Shown: piece after piece, positions 45,593 to 53,406 of the stretch
How positions within the stretch are numbered: position 1 is the stretch's first letter
Layout of the letters: every line of letters starts with the position of its first letter
Source: Nannocystis sp.
Lineage (GTDB): Bacteria > Myxococcota_A > Polyangia > Nannocystales > Nannocystaceae
NCBI RefSeq assembly: GCF_016714285.1
Contig: NZ_JADJNN010000003.1
Span: forward strand, 734,511 to 798,510
Reading direction: 5' to 3'
Length of the DNA stretch: 64,000 nucleotides
The notes under the pieces: generated by a model
Database searches by the model: none
What the model was told of the DNA's origin: nothing
Seen by the model: only the letters and a program-made list of their open reading frames with translations
Translations under genes and position numbers: made by a program

Positions 45593-46873
45593 ATGTGGCT
45601 CGACGACCCGCTGCCCTCCCTGCGCGAGACCCTCGCCTACGCGCGGGCGCAGATCCCCCACTATCAGGGCCCCGACTACGCGCACGAGCTGAACGACCTC
45701 CGCGACCTCCAGCGCCTGCCCTTCGTGCGCCCCGAGGTCTACGCCGCCGCGCCCGAGCGCTTCGCGGTGCCCGGCGGCTGGCCCGAGCTCATCACCTTTA
45801 GCTCGAGCACCACCGGCGCGATCGGCCGCCCGCGCTGGCACCTGCAGCGGGAGTTCGACCTCTACGGCGAGGCCGTGCGCAGCCTGCTGCCGGCCCGCGA
45901 CGGCGACGGCGTCACCCTCGTGATCCACCCCTACGATCAGGGCGCCGCGCAGCGCCCGGTCGGCGAGCGCCGCCTCCTCTACACCCCATTCCTGGTCCCG
46001 TGGCACTACGAGCTGATCCTCCGCCTGTTGCGCGACGGCTGGCGCACCCCGGCCGGCCTGCTGCGCATCGATCACATCGACGCCTTCAGCCCGGCCCTGC
46101 GGATCTTCACCACCTGGCTGCAGCAGCAGGGCATCGACCCCGGCGGCTTCGGTGTCACCGGCATGTCCGGCTACGGATCGATCCAGCCGCAGGCCTGGCG
46201 CCGCCGCCTCGCTCGCAGCTGGGGCGCCGAGTACCAGGACATCTACGGCCTCAGCGAGGTCAAGCACAGCGAGGCGTTCACCTGCCCGGTGTGCGGCGCC
46301 TACCACTTCTTGCGCCCGATCGTCCCCGAGGTCGTCGACGCCGACACCGGCGCCGCGATCACGTCGGGCTTCGGCGTGCTCGTGCTCAGCGAGCTGCGCC
46401 CCTTCACCGAGCTGCAGGTGTTGCTGCGCTACTGGACCGACGACATCGTCGAGATCAGCGGCCCCTGCATGATCTCCGACCTCGGCTTCCGCTTCCGCGG
46501 GCGGCGGGCGGACAGCCTCGCGCTGGCCCGCCCGCACGCGGCGCCGATCTACGTCGGCGCGTTGCAGGTCGGCGAGCTCGTCGCGGAGCTCCCCGACGTC
46601 GCCCAGACCCTCTACCCGTGGGCCGCCTTCGCGCACGACGTCGGCGCCCCGCGCTTCAATCTCCGCCGCGACGGCCGGGCCGTGATCGTGACGCTCGAGC
46701 TGCGGTACGCCCCGGAGCTGTTCCCCGAGCGCGCCGCCGAGGTCTGCGCCGAGGCCCGGGACCACCTGTTACACGCGATCTCGGGTCTGGCGGATCTCGT
46801 GGAGGCGGGCCTCCACGAGCTGTCGGTGACCGCCTGCGGGCCCGGATCGCTGACGGGCCCGGCGAAGGTCTAG
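45593..46873 (+). CDS. PaaK-like adenylate-forming enzyme
   Basis: 426 residues from the ATG at 45593. It resembles phenylacetate-CoA ligase-type enzymes of the ANL superfamily: the phosphate loop 'LITFSSSTTGAIGRPRWH', 'GVTGMSGYGSIQPQAWRR', the adenine/Mg region 'YQDIYGLSEVKHSEAFTCPV' with two Cys that may bind zinc, and the hinge 'MISDLGFRFRGRRADSLALA'. It would activate an acid as acyl-adenylate, then acyl-CoA or another acyl acceptor. It faces the oxygenase operon across a 45-bp gap, and its stop overlaps that of the small leader-containing gene (CTAG), placing it inside the putative cluster. Confidence 0.82.
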   Translation: MWLDDPLPSLRETLAYARAQIPHYQGPDYAHELNDLRDLQRLPFVRPEVYAAAPERFAVPGGWPELITFSSSTTGAIGRPRWHLQREFDLYGEAVRSLLPARDGDGVTLVIHPYDQGAAQRPVGERRLLYTPFLVPWHYELILRLLRDGWRTPAGLLRIDHIDAFSPALRIFTTWLQQQGIDPGGFGVTGMSGYGSIQPQAWRRRLARSWGAEYQDIYGLSEVKHSEAFTCPVCGAYHFLRPIVPEVVDADTGAAITSGFGVLVLSELRPFTELQVLLRYWTDDIVEISGPCMISDLGFRFRGRRADSLALARPHAAPIYVGALQVGELVAELPDVAQTLYPWAAFAHDVGAPRFNLRRDGRAVIVTLELRYAPELFPERAAEVCAEARDHLLHAISGLADLVEAGLHELSVTACGPGSLTGPAKV

Positions 46874-47196
46874 CAGCTGTGGCCGATGAGCATCCCGGTC
46901 TTGCGAGCCACGCGCTCGAGCGCCGCCTTGGTCAGGTCGCTCTTCACCTGGCTGCTCAGCCCGACCCGGCACGTCCCCAGGTACTTCGACAGCGCCTCGG
47001 CCGAGCTGCCCGCGCCAGCGCTCGCCGGCTGGAGCAGCTTGTCGACGCCCTCCTTCGCCGTGCCGACCAGCATGTTGCGCTCTTCATCGGTGAGGTCGAG
47101 CTGGGCCAGCGCCTGCGGGTCGTTTGCGACCTGCGTACGAAAGGGCTTGTTCTCGAGCATCCGGGTCAACACCTTGGCAGTCGTCTCGGCAGACAT
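46870..47196 (-). CDS. Small protein with RiPP-precursor-like leader (Os1348/NHLP/Nif11 type)
   Basis: 108 residues from the ATG at 47196, which has a clear Shine-Dalgarno (GGAGG, 8 nt). The first 45 residues ('TTAKVLTRMLENKPFRTQVA', 'NDPQALAQLDLTDEERNMLV') match the helical leader pattern of Os1348/NHLP/Nif11-like RiPP precursors: an 'F(R)xxxxxDPxxAL' core followed by 'LTxEER'. After a short Ala/Gly/Ser hinge, the C-terminus carries two Cys ('ALSKYLGTCRVGLSSQVKSD' and the terminal 'GMLIGHSC'). Such precursors are modified by neighbouring enzymes and cut after the hinge. No double-Gly cleavage site is obvious and the core is long, so it could instead be a carrier or regulator. Confidence 0.72.
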   Translation of the reverse strand: MSAETTAKVLTRMLENKPFRTQVANDPQALAQLDLTDEERNMLVGTAKEGVDKLLQPASAGAGSSAEALSKYLGTCRVGLSSQVKSDLTKAALERVARKTGMLIGHSC

Positions 47197-47274
47197 GGTC
47201 AAACCTCCAGCCCGGGAAGGGTCCGCCCTGTGGGTCCAGGTGTCAACCTCGATGACACGGGGCGGTACCGACCG

Positions 47275-48564
47275 TCAACACAGGTCGAGGGTGTCCAGGA
47301 TCTGTGCCAGGTGCATCTCCAGCTGGTCTTGATCGGCGGCCTGGCGGGCGTTCAGCTGGTTGCCGGAGCCCCAGTCGGCCAGCTTCTCGAGCTGGCCGGG
47401 ATCGATGGCACCGCCGAAGCCGATCACGTGGGTGGTGACCCCGGCCGTGAACATGGCCTGGAGGGGTGGCTGGACCTGGGCATCGGTCGAGTCGTATTTG
47501 CCGACGATGATCACGATGTTGAAGAATTGGGTCTGGGCGGTGCACGCAGGCTTGCTCTGTTTGCACCCGACCTTGTAGGCCGCGAGGTTGTCTTGGGCCA
47601 GGTCCAGGCCGAGGTGCAGGAAGCGTTTGGAGCCGATGCATTGCATCGGTTTCTGAGCGCTGAAATCGCACTTTGGCATGTGGCTGATCGTGGTTTCGGC
47701 GAATCCTGGCGGATCCTGCATGGACCCATCCTTGAAGGTCCACTTGATCGGCGGGAGCCCATGGGGGTCGACGCAACCGGGCGCCTCGCACGAGCTGGCC
47801 GGATCAAGGGCCCACGCGAGGTTCTCCTTGTGGCAGGCGCCGTACTGGACGACCTGCTTGCTGCCGGCCCCGTCGTCGCCGAACACGGTGAGGCCGATCA
47901 GGGCCTGGTGCGCGACGATCTTGTTGTTGTCGAGGATGACGTCGAACATCGATGGTGCGCCGGCGAGGCTGTCACGGACCTGGTCCCAGGGGGTCGGAGC
48001 GGGTGGGGCGAGCATCGCCGAGGAGGCGTCGAGCAAGAGCATCACGCGCGGCAGGCCGGCCGGGCAGTCCTTGTCCGCGAGGCCCTGGGCGCAGGTGGTG
48101 CATTCGGATGCATCGGCGCAACCGAACGCGCACTGATTGCCGTCTGGCGGGTCCTTGAAGCCGCCGTTGCCATCGCAGACCTGGAGGGCGTCGTCGATGC
48201 AGACGACGGTGTCCTCGGGGCAGGCCTCGGCGCCGGTGCTCGCGGTGCCGGTGCTCGCGGTGCCGGTGCTCGCGGTCCCCGAGACGGGGTCCGTCGCATC
48301 CGTGGTCGCTTCGGTGGATGCTGTGGTGGTCGACGGGAGGGTGGGGTCGGGCGGCCCGGAGCTGGCGCTGCTCGAACCGGGCATTGTGGCCATCGTCGTG
48401 TCGGCCGCCGTCGACGTGGGGACCGCAGTTGAGGTCGGGACATCGCCGGTGGCGGAGTCGGTGGTGGCGGTGCCGGTGGCGGGTCCGTCGGTCATGGCGG
48501 CCGTGCCCGGGCCGCAGGCGGCAACGAGACTCAGGCCGATCGTGCAGACACGCGAGATGGTCAT
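47275..48564 (-). CDS. VWA-domain lipoprotein with Thr linker and Cys-rich module
   Basis: 429 residues. The signal 'RVCTIGLSLVAACGPGTA' has lipobox VAAC. A Thr/Ser linker of about 85 residues includes 'GTAST' repeats, followed by a small Cys module ('CPEDTVVCIDDALQVCDGNG'). A VWA-like domain starts at 'RVMLLLDASSAMLAPPAP', where the MIDAS motif reads D-A-S-S-A instead of D-x-S-x-S. It continues with 'ALIGLTVFGDDGAG' and 'VTTHVIGFGGAIDPGQLEKL'. The altered MIDAS may reduce metal binding. Probably surface-exposed and adhesive. Confidence 0.83.
   Translation of the reverse strand: MTISRVCTIGLSLVAACGPGTAAMTDGPATGTATTDSATGDVPTSTAVPTSTAADTTMATMPGSSSASSGPPDPTLPSTTTASTEATTDATDPVSGTASTGTASTGTASTGAEACPEDTVVCIDDALQVCDGNGGFKDPPDGNQCAFGCADASECTTCAQGLADKDCPAGLPRVMLLLDASSAMLAPPAPTPWDQVRDSLAGAPSMFDVILDNNKIVAHQALIGLTVFGDDGAGSKQVVQYGACHKENLAWALDPASSCEAPGCVDPHGLPPIKWTFKDGSMQDPPGFAETTISHMPKCDFSAQKPMQCIGSKRFLHLGLDLAQDNLAAYKVGCKQSKPACTAQTQFFNIVIIVGKYDSTDAQVQPPLQAMFTAGVTTHVIGFGGAIDPGQLEKLADWGSGNQLNARQAADQDQLEMHLAQILDTLDLC
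48233..48277. repeat. 15-bp in-frame repeat (3 units) in the lipoprotein linker
   Basis: Three tandem 15-bp units encode the STGTA repeats in the linker of the VWA lipoprotein. Confidence 0.8.
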
Positions 48565-48662
48565 GGCGTCCCCCAGGGCGGGACGGTAACACGGGCCACC
48601 GGTCGCGCAGGCGATCGGCAGATATGGTCAAACCTGGGGAGAGGTCGCCCCGATGGGGGGTG

Positions 48663-50336
48663 TCAGTTGCAGGTGGTGGCCGCGATGTTGGGGTCGCGGA
48701 GGGCCTGGCGAAAGCCGTTGGTGGCGGGGTCGGCCCAGTGCGGGGACTCGGCCATGGGGACAGCGCCACGCGCGTCGACGTCGGTGATGTGGTGGTTGTA
48801 CTGCGGCCACAGCGGGCGGGCGGGGACCCAGCGCTGGTGTTTGGCGCCGTAGACGAAGAGGCCCTGGCGCGGGGTGAAGTCGGGGCTCCGGACCTTGCAG
48901 GCCGTGAGGGGGTTGGGATCGGAGTTGTTGGCGATGACGAGGATCTCGGTCTCGGCGTCGGCGTCGATGTCGGCGACGATCGGGTACTCGTGGCCGGTGA
49001 GGCTCGAGTTCTCGATCTCGCCGAGGATGCGGCCGGTGGCGCCGTCGAGGACGCGGAAGTGGCACTCGTCCTGGTAGAGCAGCTCGGGGAGGCCGTCGGC
49101 GTCGAAATCGAAGGCGAGGCTGCCGGTCGAGGCGGAGGACTGGTCCTGGGTGTCGATGTGCCAGCGGACGTACATGGCCCCGGGGGCGGGCTGGGGATCG
49201 AATCCGTCGAGGACGAGCTGTTCCTCCGGGCGGTTGAAGTCGTAGACGGCGATCGCGTTGCCGCCGGCGATCGCGGCCTCGAGGCGGCCGTCGCCGTCGA
49301 AGTCGGCGAGGGTGGCGGGGCCGCCGAGGTTGCCGCCGCGGATGGCGATCGGCTGGGTGCGCAGCGCGGGGTCGGCGACGCAGGCCTTGCCGCTGGGGTC
49401 GACGCCGCACCACAGCTCGCCGCTGCGGCCGTCGAGGACGCGGATGAACGGCCAGGCGGTGAGCACGACCTCGGGGCTGCCGTTGCCGTCGAGGTCGGCG
49501 ACGGCGGGCCAGCCGTCGTTGCCGTTGCCGTCGAGGTTCTGCCACAGGCGGCTGAGGCTGACGCTGGGCGGCGCGCCAGGGGTCCAGGCGATCTTCCAGG
49601 CGTCGCGGCCGGTGAGGAGCTCGGGCTTGCCGTCGTCGTCGAGGTCGACGAAGGTGGGGAGGCCGCCCGAGTAGATCGCCTTGGCTGGGACCTTGTTGTC
49701 GGTCGGGCTGCCGATGCTGCCGCCGTCGCCGTCCTGGTCCCACACGAGGAGGCCGTCGTTGTCGAGGATCGCTGCGCCGAAGGCGATCTCGGCGGCGGGG
49801 TCGGTGTCGAGGTTGGCGACCGCGGGGGCGCCGTACTGGGCCGTGATCCGGGCGGTCTGTCCGCTCGGGTGGTGCGAGGTCCACAGCAGCTCGCCCGCGC
49901 CGTTGACCGCGTGGATCGCTGAGGTGGAGTCCTGCAGGTCGGCGCGGCCGGCGTAGACGATGTCCGGGACGTGGTCGCCGTCGACGTCGGAGACGACGAC
50001 GGTGGCGCGGCCGTGCGAGCCGAAGCGCTGGTTGGCGGGGTCGTGGCGGATGCGCCACTTCACCTCGCCGGTGACGCCGTCGAGGAGGGCGAGCTCGCCG
50101 GCGTCGTTGTGGTTGCTGTCGACGCGGGCGATGTTGAGGACGATGTCGGGGACGCCGTCGTCGTCGACGTCGGCGACGAACGGGATCGAGGTGAGCTCGC
50201 CGGCGGTCCACTGCCACTCGAGGGTGAGCGCGTCGATCGAGAAGGAGAGCGGCTCGCCGCAGGCGATGTCATCGCCGCAGGCAGGCGCCGCGAGCAGGCC
50301 GATCGCGCACAGCAGGGACCCAGCGCAGGTTCTCAT
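48663..50336 (-). CDS. FG-GAP/VCBS-repeat lipoprotein
   Basis: 557 residues. The signal 'GSLLCAIGLLAAPACGDD' carries lipobox APAC. Many Asp-rich calcium-binding FG-GAP/VCBS-type repeats follow: 'ADVDDDGVPDIVLN', 'SDVDGDHVPDIVYAG', 'VDLDDDGKPELLTG', 'ADLDGNGSPEVVLT', 'ADFDGDGRLEAAIAG', 'FDFDADGLPELLYQ' and 'ADIDADAETEILV', forming an integrin-alpha-like propeller. It lacks the Thr linker seen in the other lipoproteins. Likely a surface adhesion or recognition protein. Confidence 0.87.
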   Translation of the reverse strand: MRTCAGSLLCAIGLLAAPACGDDIACGEPLSFSIDALTLEWQWTAGELTSIPFVADVDDDGVPDIVLNIARVDSNHNDAGELALLDGVTGEVKWRIRHDPANQRFGSHGRATVVVSDVDGDHVPDIVYAGRADLQDSTSAIHAVNGAGELLWTSHHPSGQTARITAQYGAPAVANLDTDPAAEIAFGAAILDNDGLLVWDQDGDGGSIGSPTDNKVPAKAIYSGGLPTFVDLDDDGKPELLTGRDAWKIAWTPGAPPSVSLSRLWQNLDGNGNDGWPAVADLDGNGSPEVVLTAWPFIRVLDGRSGELWCGVDPSGKACVADPALRTQPIAIRGGNLGGPATLADFDGDGRLEAAIAGGNAIAVYDFNRPEEQLVLDGFDPQPAPGAMYVRWHIDTQDQSSASTGSLAFDFDADGLPELLYQDECHFRVLDGATGRILGEIENSSLTGHEYPIVADIDADAETEILVIANNSDPNPLTACKVRSPDFTPRQGLFVYGAKHQRWVPARPLWPQYNHHITDVDARGAVPMAESPHWADPATNGFRQALRDPNIAATTCN

Positions 50337-50413
50337 GCGAGCGTACTAGCCGGGGTCCTCGCGGCTGGCAAGCGGACGCGGCGACGATCGCTGCACGCGA
50401 TCGTCATGCGACG

Positions 50414-50998
50414 TCAATGCGGGGCGATGCCGCGGGCGATCTTGGTGGCGGCCGCGGCCACCCGGTTGTCGGGGTCGAGCTGGAGGCGGGCGAGCTCGGG
50501 CAAGGCGGCGGCCTGCGTCGCGTCGATGCGGGCGAGGGCCCGCAGCGCGGCGAGGCGGACGATGGCTGTCTCATGGGACAGGTTGTGCTGGAGCGGGACG
50601 AAGGCGGCGGCGTGGCGCAGGTTGGCGAGGCCGCGAGAGGCGGCGACGCGGACCGAGCTGTCGGCGTCGCCGGTGGCCAGCACGATGAGGGTCGGGGCGA
50701 GGGTCGCTCCGTCGCTGCGACGGCCGGTGGCGAGGGCGGCGGCGGAGCGAAGGGCGGGGTCGGGGCTGGCGAGGCCGCTCTCGAGCACCGGGAGGGCGCG
50801 CTCGGCGGGGGCGCGGCGGAGGGCGATGAAGAGTGGTTTGCGGCCCGGGCCCTCGGGCTCGCTGGCGAGGCGGGCGAGGGTCGCGGCGGGGTCATTGATA
50901 TCGGCGGGAGCGGGGCCGGTCGGGGTGGGGCTGCAGGCCGCGATGAGGAGCAGCAGCGCGATGCGGCGGGCGTGCGCGGCGAGGTTGGGCTTCGTCAT
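50414..50998 (-). CDS. HEAT-repeat lipoprotein
   Basis: 194 residues from the ATG at 50998 (an ATG at 51016 is equally possible). The signal 'RRIALLLLIAACSPTPTG' has lipobox IAAC. The mature part consists of HEAT/PBS-lyase-like helical repeats: 'PALRSAAALATGRRSDGATL', 'SSVRVAASRGLANLRHAAAF' and 'AIVRLAALRALARIDATQAA'. HEAT repeats bind other proteins. It follows the VIT/VWA-type gene almost directly, so the two are probably co-transcribed and may interact. Confidence 0.82.
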   Translation of the reverse strand: MTKPNLAAHARRIALLLLIAACSPTPTGPAPADINDPAATLARLASEPEGPGRKPLFIALRRAPAERALPVLESGLASPDPALRSAAALATGRRSDGATLAPTLIVLATGDADSSVRVAASRGLANLRHAAAFVPLQHNLSHETAIVRLAALRALARIDATQAAALPELARLQLDPDNRVAAAATKIARGIAPH

Positions 50999-51019
50999 GG
51001 TGGTCGGGGCCTGCATTGG

Positions 51020-53242
51020 TCAGCGACCGAGGTTGAGGAGGAGCTCGACGGTGCCGCTGCCGAGGGCGCCCTCGTCGAGGCTGGGGCGGCCGGTCTTCGG
51101 CGGGTTGAACACGAGCGGGTAGCGGACGCGGTAGATCTGGTCGTCGAGGTTGCCGGCAGGGATGTCGAGCATCCACGCGGCCTCGAGCAGGCAGCGCTCG
51201 AAGCCCGCGTCGCGGGCGCTCAGGCCGGCGAGCTCGGTGGTGGCGAGCATCACCTCGCCCTTGCCGACCTCGAACTCGAAGACCACGCGGCCGCCGAGCT
51301 GCTGGTTGCGGGTGAGGGCCTGGTTGTAGCAGACGCGGGCGCGCGGGAAGACGCGGGTGCCGAGGTAGCGGCGGAAGATCCGCTCGTCGAGGTGGCCGCG
51401 GTCGTCGACGCGGCCGCGGCCGGCCCAGGTGATGCCGAGTCGGGCGCTGCGCTGGTGCTTGCGGTTGTACCAGGGCGGCAGGGCGAAGCCCTCGGCGACC
51501 GCCTGTGCGGGGCCGGCGGGGCGCACCGAGGCGACCAGCGCGGCCGGGGGCGCGGCCATCCGCTCGGGCCGGGGCTGCAGCTGCTGGCGGGTCTTGCCGA
51601 GCTTGCCGCGCACGCGCACGCGCGGCGGTCCGGCGCTGTAGGTGCCGGCGAGGACGATCGCGTTGCCGGCGACGAGGCCCGTCGGTGGGCTGTCCTCGAG
51701 GACAGCTTGCGACGGGAGGCCGATGCTGAGCTCGCGCAGCACGCCGGGGGCGCGCAGGAGGTTGCGGGCGAAGGCCTCGCCGCCGTCGCGGCTGTACTGG
51801 GCGAGGTTGGCGAGGCTGATGCGGGCGTCGAGGCCGGCGGCGAGCTGGGCGATCGGGTGGTCGGCGGCGATGCCGGTGCGCGCGAGCATCGGCTCGTCGA
51901 CGAGGAAGATGAGCTCGGGTCGCTCGCCGCGGCGCTTGCCGAGGCTGTCTGAAAAGACCTGTCCCAAAGGACCGGCGCCCGCGCCGAGCGGGAGCATGCC
52001 GTCGGTGATCACGAGGACCAGCGGGCGCTTCGCGGCGCGGAGCACGATGCGCTGGCCGGCGAGCGCGAGGGCGGCGGCGAGGTCGGTGCCCTGCTCGCGG
52101 CTGCCGGCGTCGAGGGTCGCGGCGACGCGCTCGCGGGCGGCCCGGTCGTGGACGCCGGGCCAGGTGGTCGAGGTGGTGGAGGTGCTCGCGGTGGTGGTCG
52201 CGGGAGCGGCGTCGGGGAGCAGCGGGCGGGGTTTGCGGGCGAAGCTGATGGCGTCGAAGGTGAGGCTCGCGGGGAGGGCGTCGAAGAGGCCGGCGATGGC
52301 GGCGATCGCCTCGCGGTGCATGCTCGGGGTGGTGCTGCGCGAGCGGTCGATCAGCAGGACGATGTGGTCGGGGTGCGGCGGCGCGGCGGCGCCGAGGCGC
52401 AGGTGGAGGCGGAAGCGGCCGCTGCGGCCGTCGCCGGGGTCCGGCAGGACCGCGAGCTGGGCGTCGAGCGGACGCGGTGACCTGGCCTTTGCGCCCTGTT
52501 CGATCGGCCAGGCGACGACGGCGCGGTCCTCGGGCCTGGTGACGAGGTAGGGCTGGCCGGCGTTGCTGCTGCCGTCGACCCAAAACGGTGGGGTGGCGTC
52601 GGGCTCGGCCGCGGCGGGCTTGCCAGGGTGGCGCTCGGCGAGCTTGACGAGGACGCGGCGCTCGCCGGCGAGGGCGTCGCGCTCGTCGCCGCGGCTCGGG
52701 AGCTCGAGCTCCCAGCGGTCGCCTCGCAGGCGCACGGGGGCCCGCAGGGCGAGCTCGACCTGGGTGGTGGTGGCGGGGTCGAGGCTGAAGGCGACGAGCT
52801 CGGCGCCGGGGAGGTCGCCGTCGGCGACGGGTGCGATCGGTCGGACGACGACGGTGCCGGGCTCGCGGCGACCCGGGTCGGCGGCGATGCCCGCGGGCTT
52901 GCCAGGGGTCCACACGCCGTCGCGGGCGACCTGCAGGCCGTGGATCTCGGCGCCGCGCGGGAGGGCCAGGCTGACGACGGTGTCCTGCTCGCGGTTGCTG
53001 GCGTTGTGCAGGGCGACGCGCAGGCGCAGGTCGGCGAGGTAGCCGTCGCTGCCGACGACGATGACCTCGTAGCTGAGCTCTTGCACGACCTGAAAGCCGC
53101 GCTCGGGGTTGACCTGGAGGTCGATCTGCAGGCTGTCGGCCTGGGCCGCGGCGGGGCTCGTGAGGACCGCGAGCGCGGCGCTGAGGACGAGGCCGCCGCC
53201 GAGCCAGCGGTCGGGGGCGGTGCTGCGGACGGGCGGCGGCAC
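51020..53242 (-). CDS. VIT/VWA-type exported protein with TonB/AgmX-like C-terminal region
   Basis: 740 residues from the GTG at 53242, with TACCGT (53254-53249 on the minus strand) 6 nt upstream. A signal peptide ('GGLVLSAALAVLTSPAAAQA') is followed by a beta-rich VIT-like domain and a VWA domain whose MIDAS is intact ('HIVLLIDRSRSTTPSM'). A C-terminal region around 'VCYNQALTRNQQLGGRVVFE' resembles the TonB-like/AgmX C-terminal domain common in myxobacterial motility and envelope proteins. VIT-VWA proteins bind proteins through the metal site. It is the first gene of a pair with the HEAT-repeat lipoprotein. Confidence 0.82.
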   Translation of the reverse strand: MPPPVRSTAPDRWLGGGLVLSAALAVLTSPAAAQADSLQIDLQVNPERGFQVVQELSYEVIVVGSDGYLADLRLRVALHNASNREQDTVVSLALPRGAEIHGLQVARDGVWTPGKPAGIAADPGRREPGTVVVRPIAPVADGDLPGAELVAFSLDPATTTQVELALRAPVRLRGDRWELELPSRGDERDALAGERRVLVKLAERHPGKPAAAEPDATPPFWVDGSSNAGQPYLVTRPEDRAVVAWPIEQGAKARSPRPLDAQLAVLPDPGDGRSGRFRLHLRLGAAAPPHPDHIVLLIDRSRSTTPSMHREAIAAIAGLFDALPASLTFDAISFARKPRPLLPDAAPATTTASTSTTSTTWPGVHDRAARERVAATLDAGSREQGTDLAAALALAGQRIVLRAAKRPLVLVITDGMLPLGAGAGPLGQVFSDSLGKRRGERPELIFLVDEPMLARTGIAADHPIAQLAAGLDARISLANLAQYSRDGGEAFARNLLRAPGVLRELSIGLPSQAVLEDSPPTGLVAGNAIVLAGTYSAGPPRVRVRGKLGKTRQQLQPRPERMAAPPAALVASVRPAGPAQAVAEGFALPPWYNRKHQRSARLGITWAGRGRVDDRGHLDERIFRRYLGTRVFPRARVCYNQALTRNQQLGGRVVFEFEVGKGEVMLATTELAGLSARDAGFERCLLEAAWMLDIPAGNLDDQIYRVRYPLVFNPPKTGRPSLDEGALGSGTVELLLNLGR

Positions 53243-53248
53243 CTCGGG

Positions 53249-53254
53249 ACGGTA
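53249..53254 (-). promoter_or_regulatory. Leaderless-type -10 box (TACCGT)
   Basis: On the minus strand TACCGT ends 6 nt before the GTG at 53242. Confidence 0.4.
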
Positions 53255-53406
53255 GCGTAGTTTGCGAGGCGTCGCTCGCGGCGTGGCGGGCGCGCTCGGT
53301 CGACCCGGTCACGACCTGCGAGCGCGGTGCGGCCGGGCGCGCGGGCGCGCGGGGCTGCTTGCCAAACGTCGGCGCTCGTGCGCGAGATCCTTGCGGCACG
53401 CGAGCG

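Noticed and set aside
48620..48634. Repeat of ATGGTCAAACCT, also found at the start of the leader-peptide gene (47194)
   Set aside because: The match is short and no second leader-like frame follows it; probably chance.
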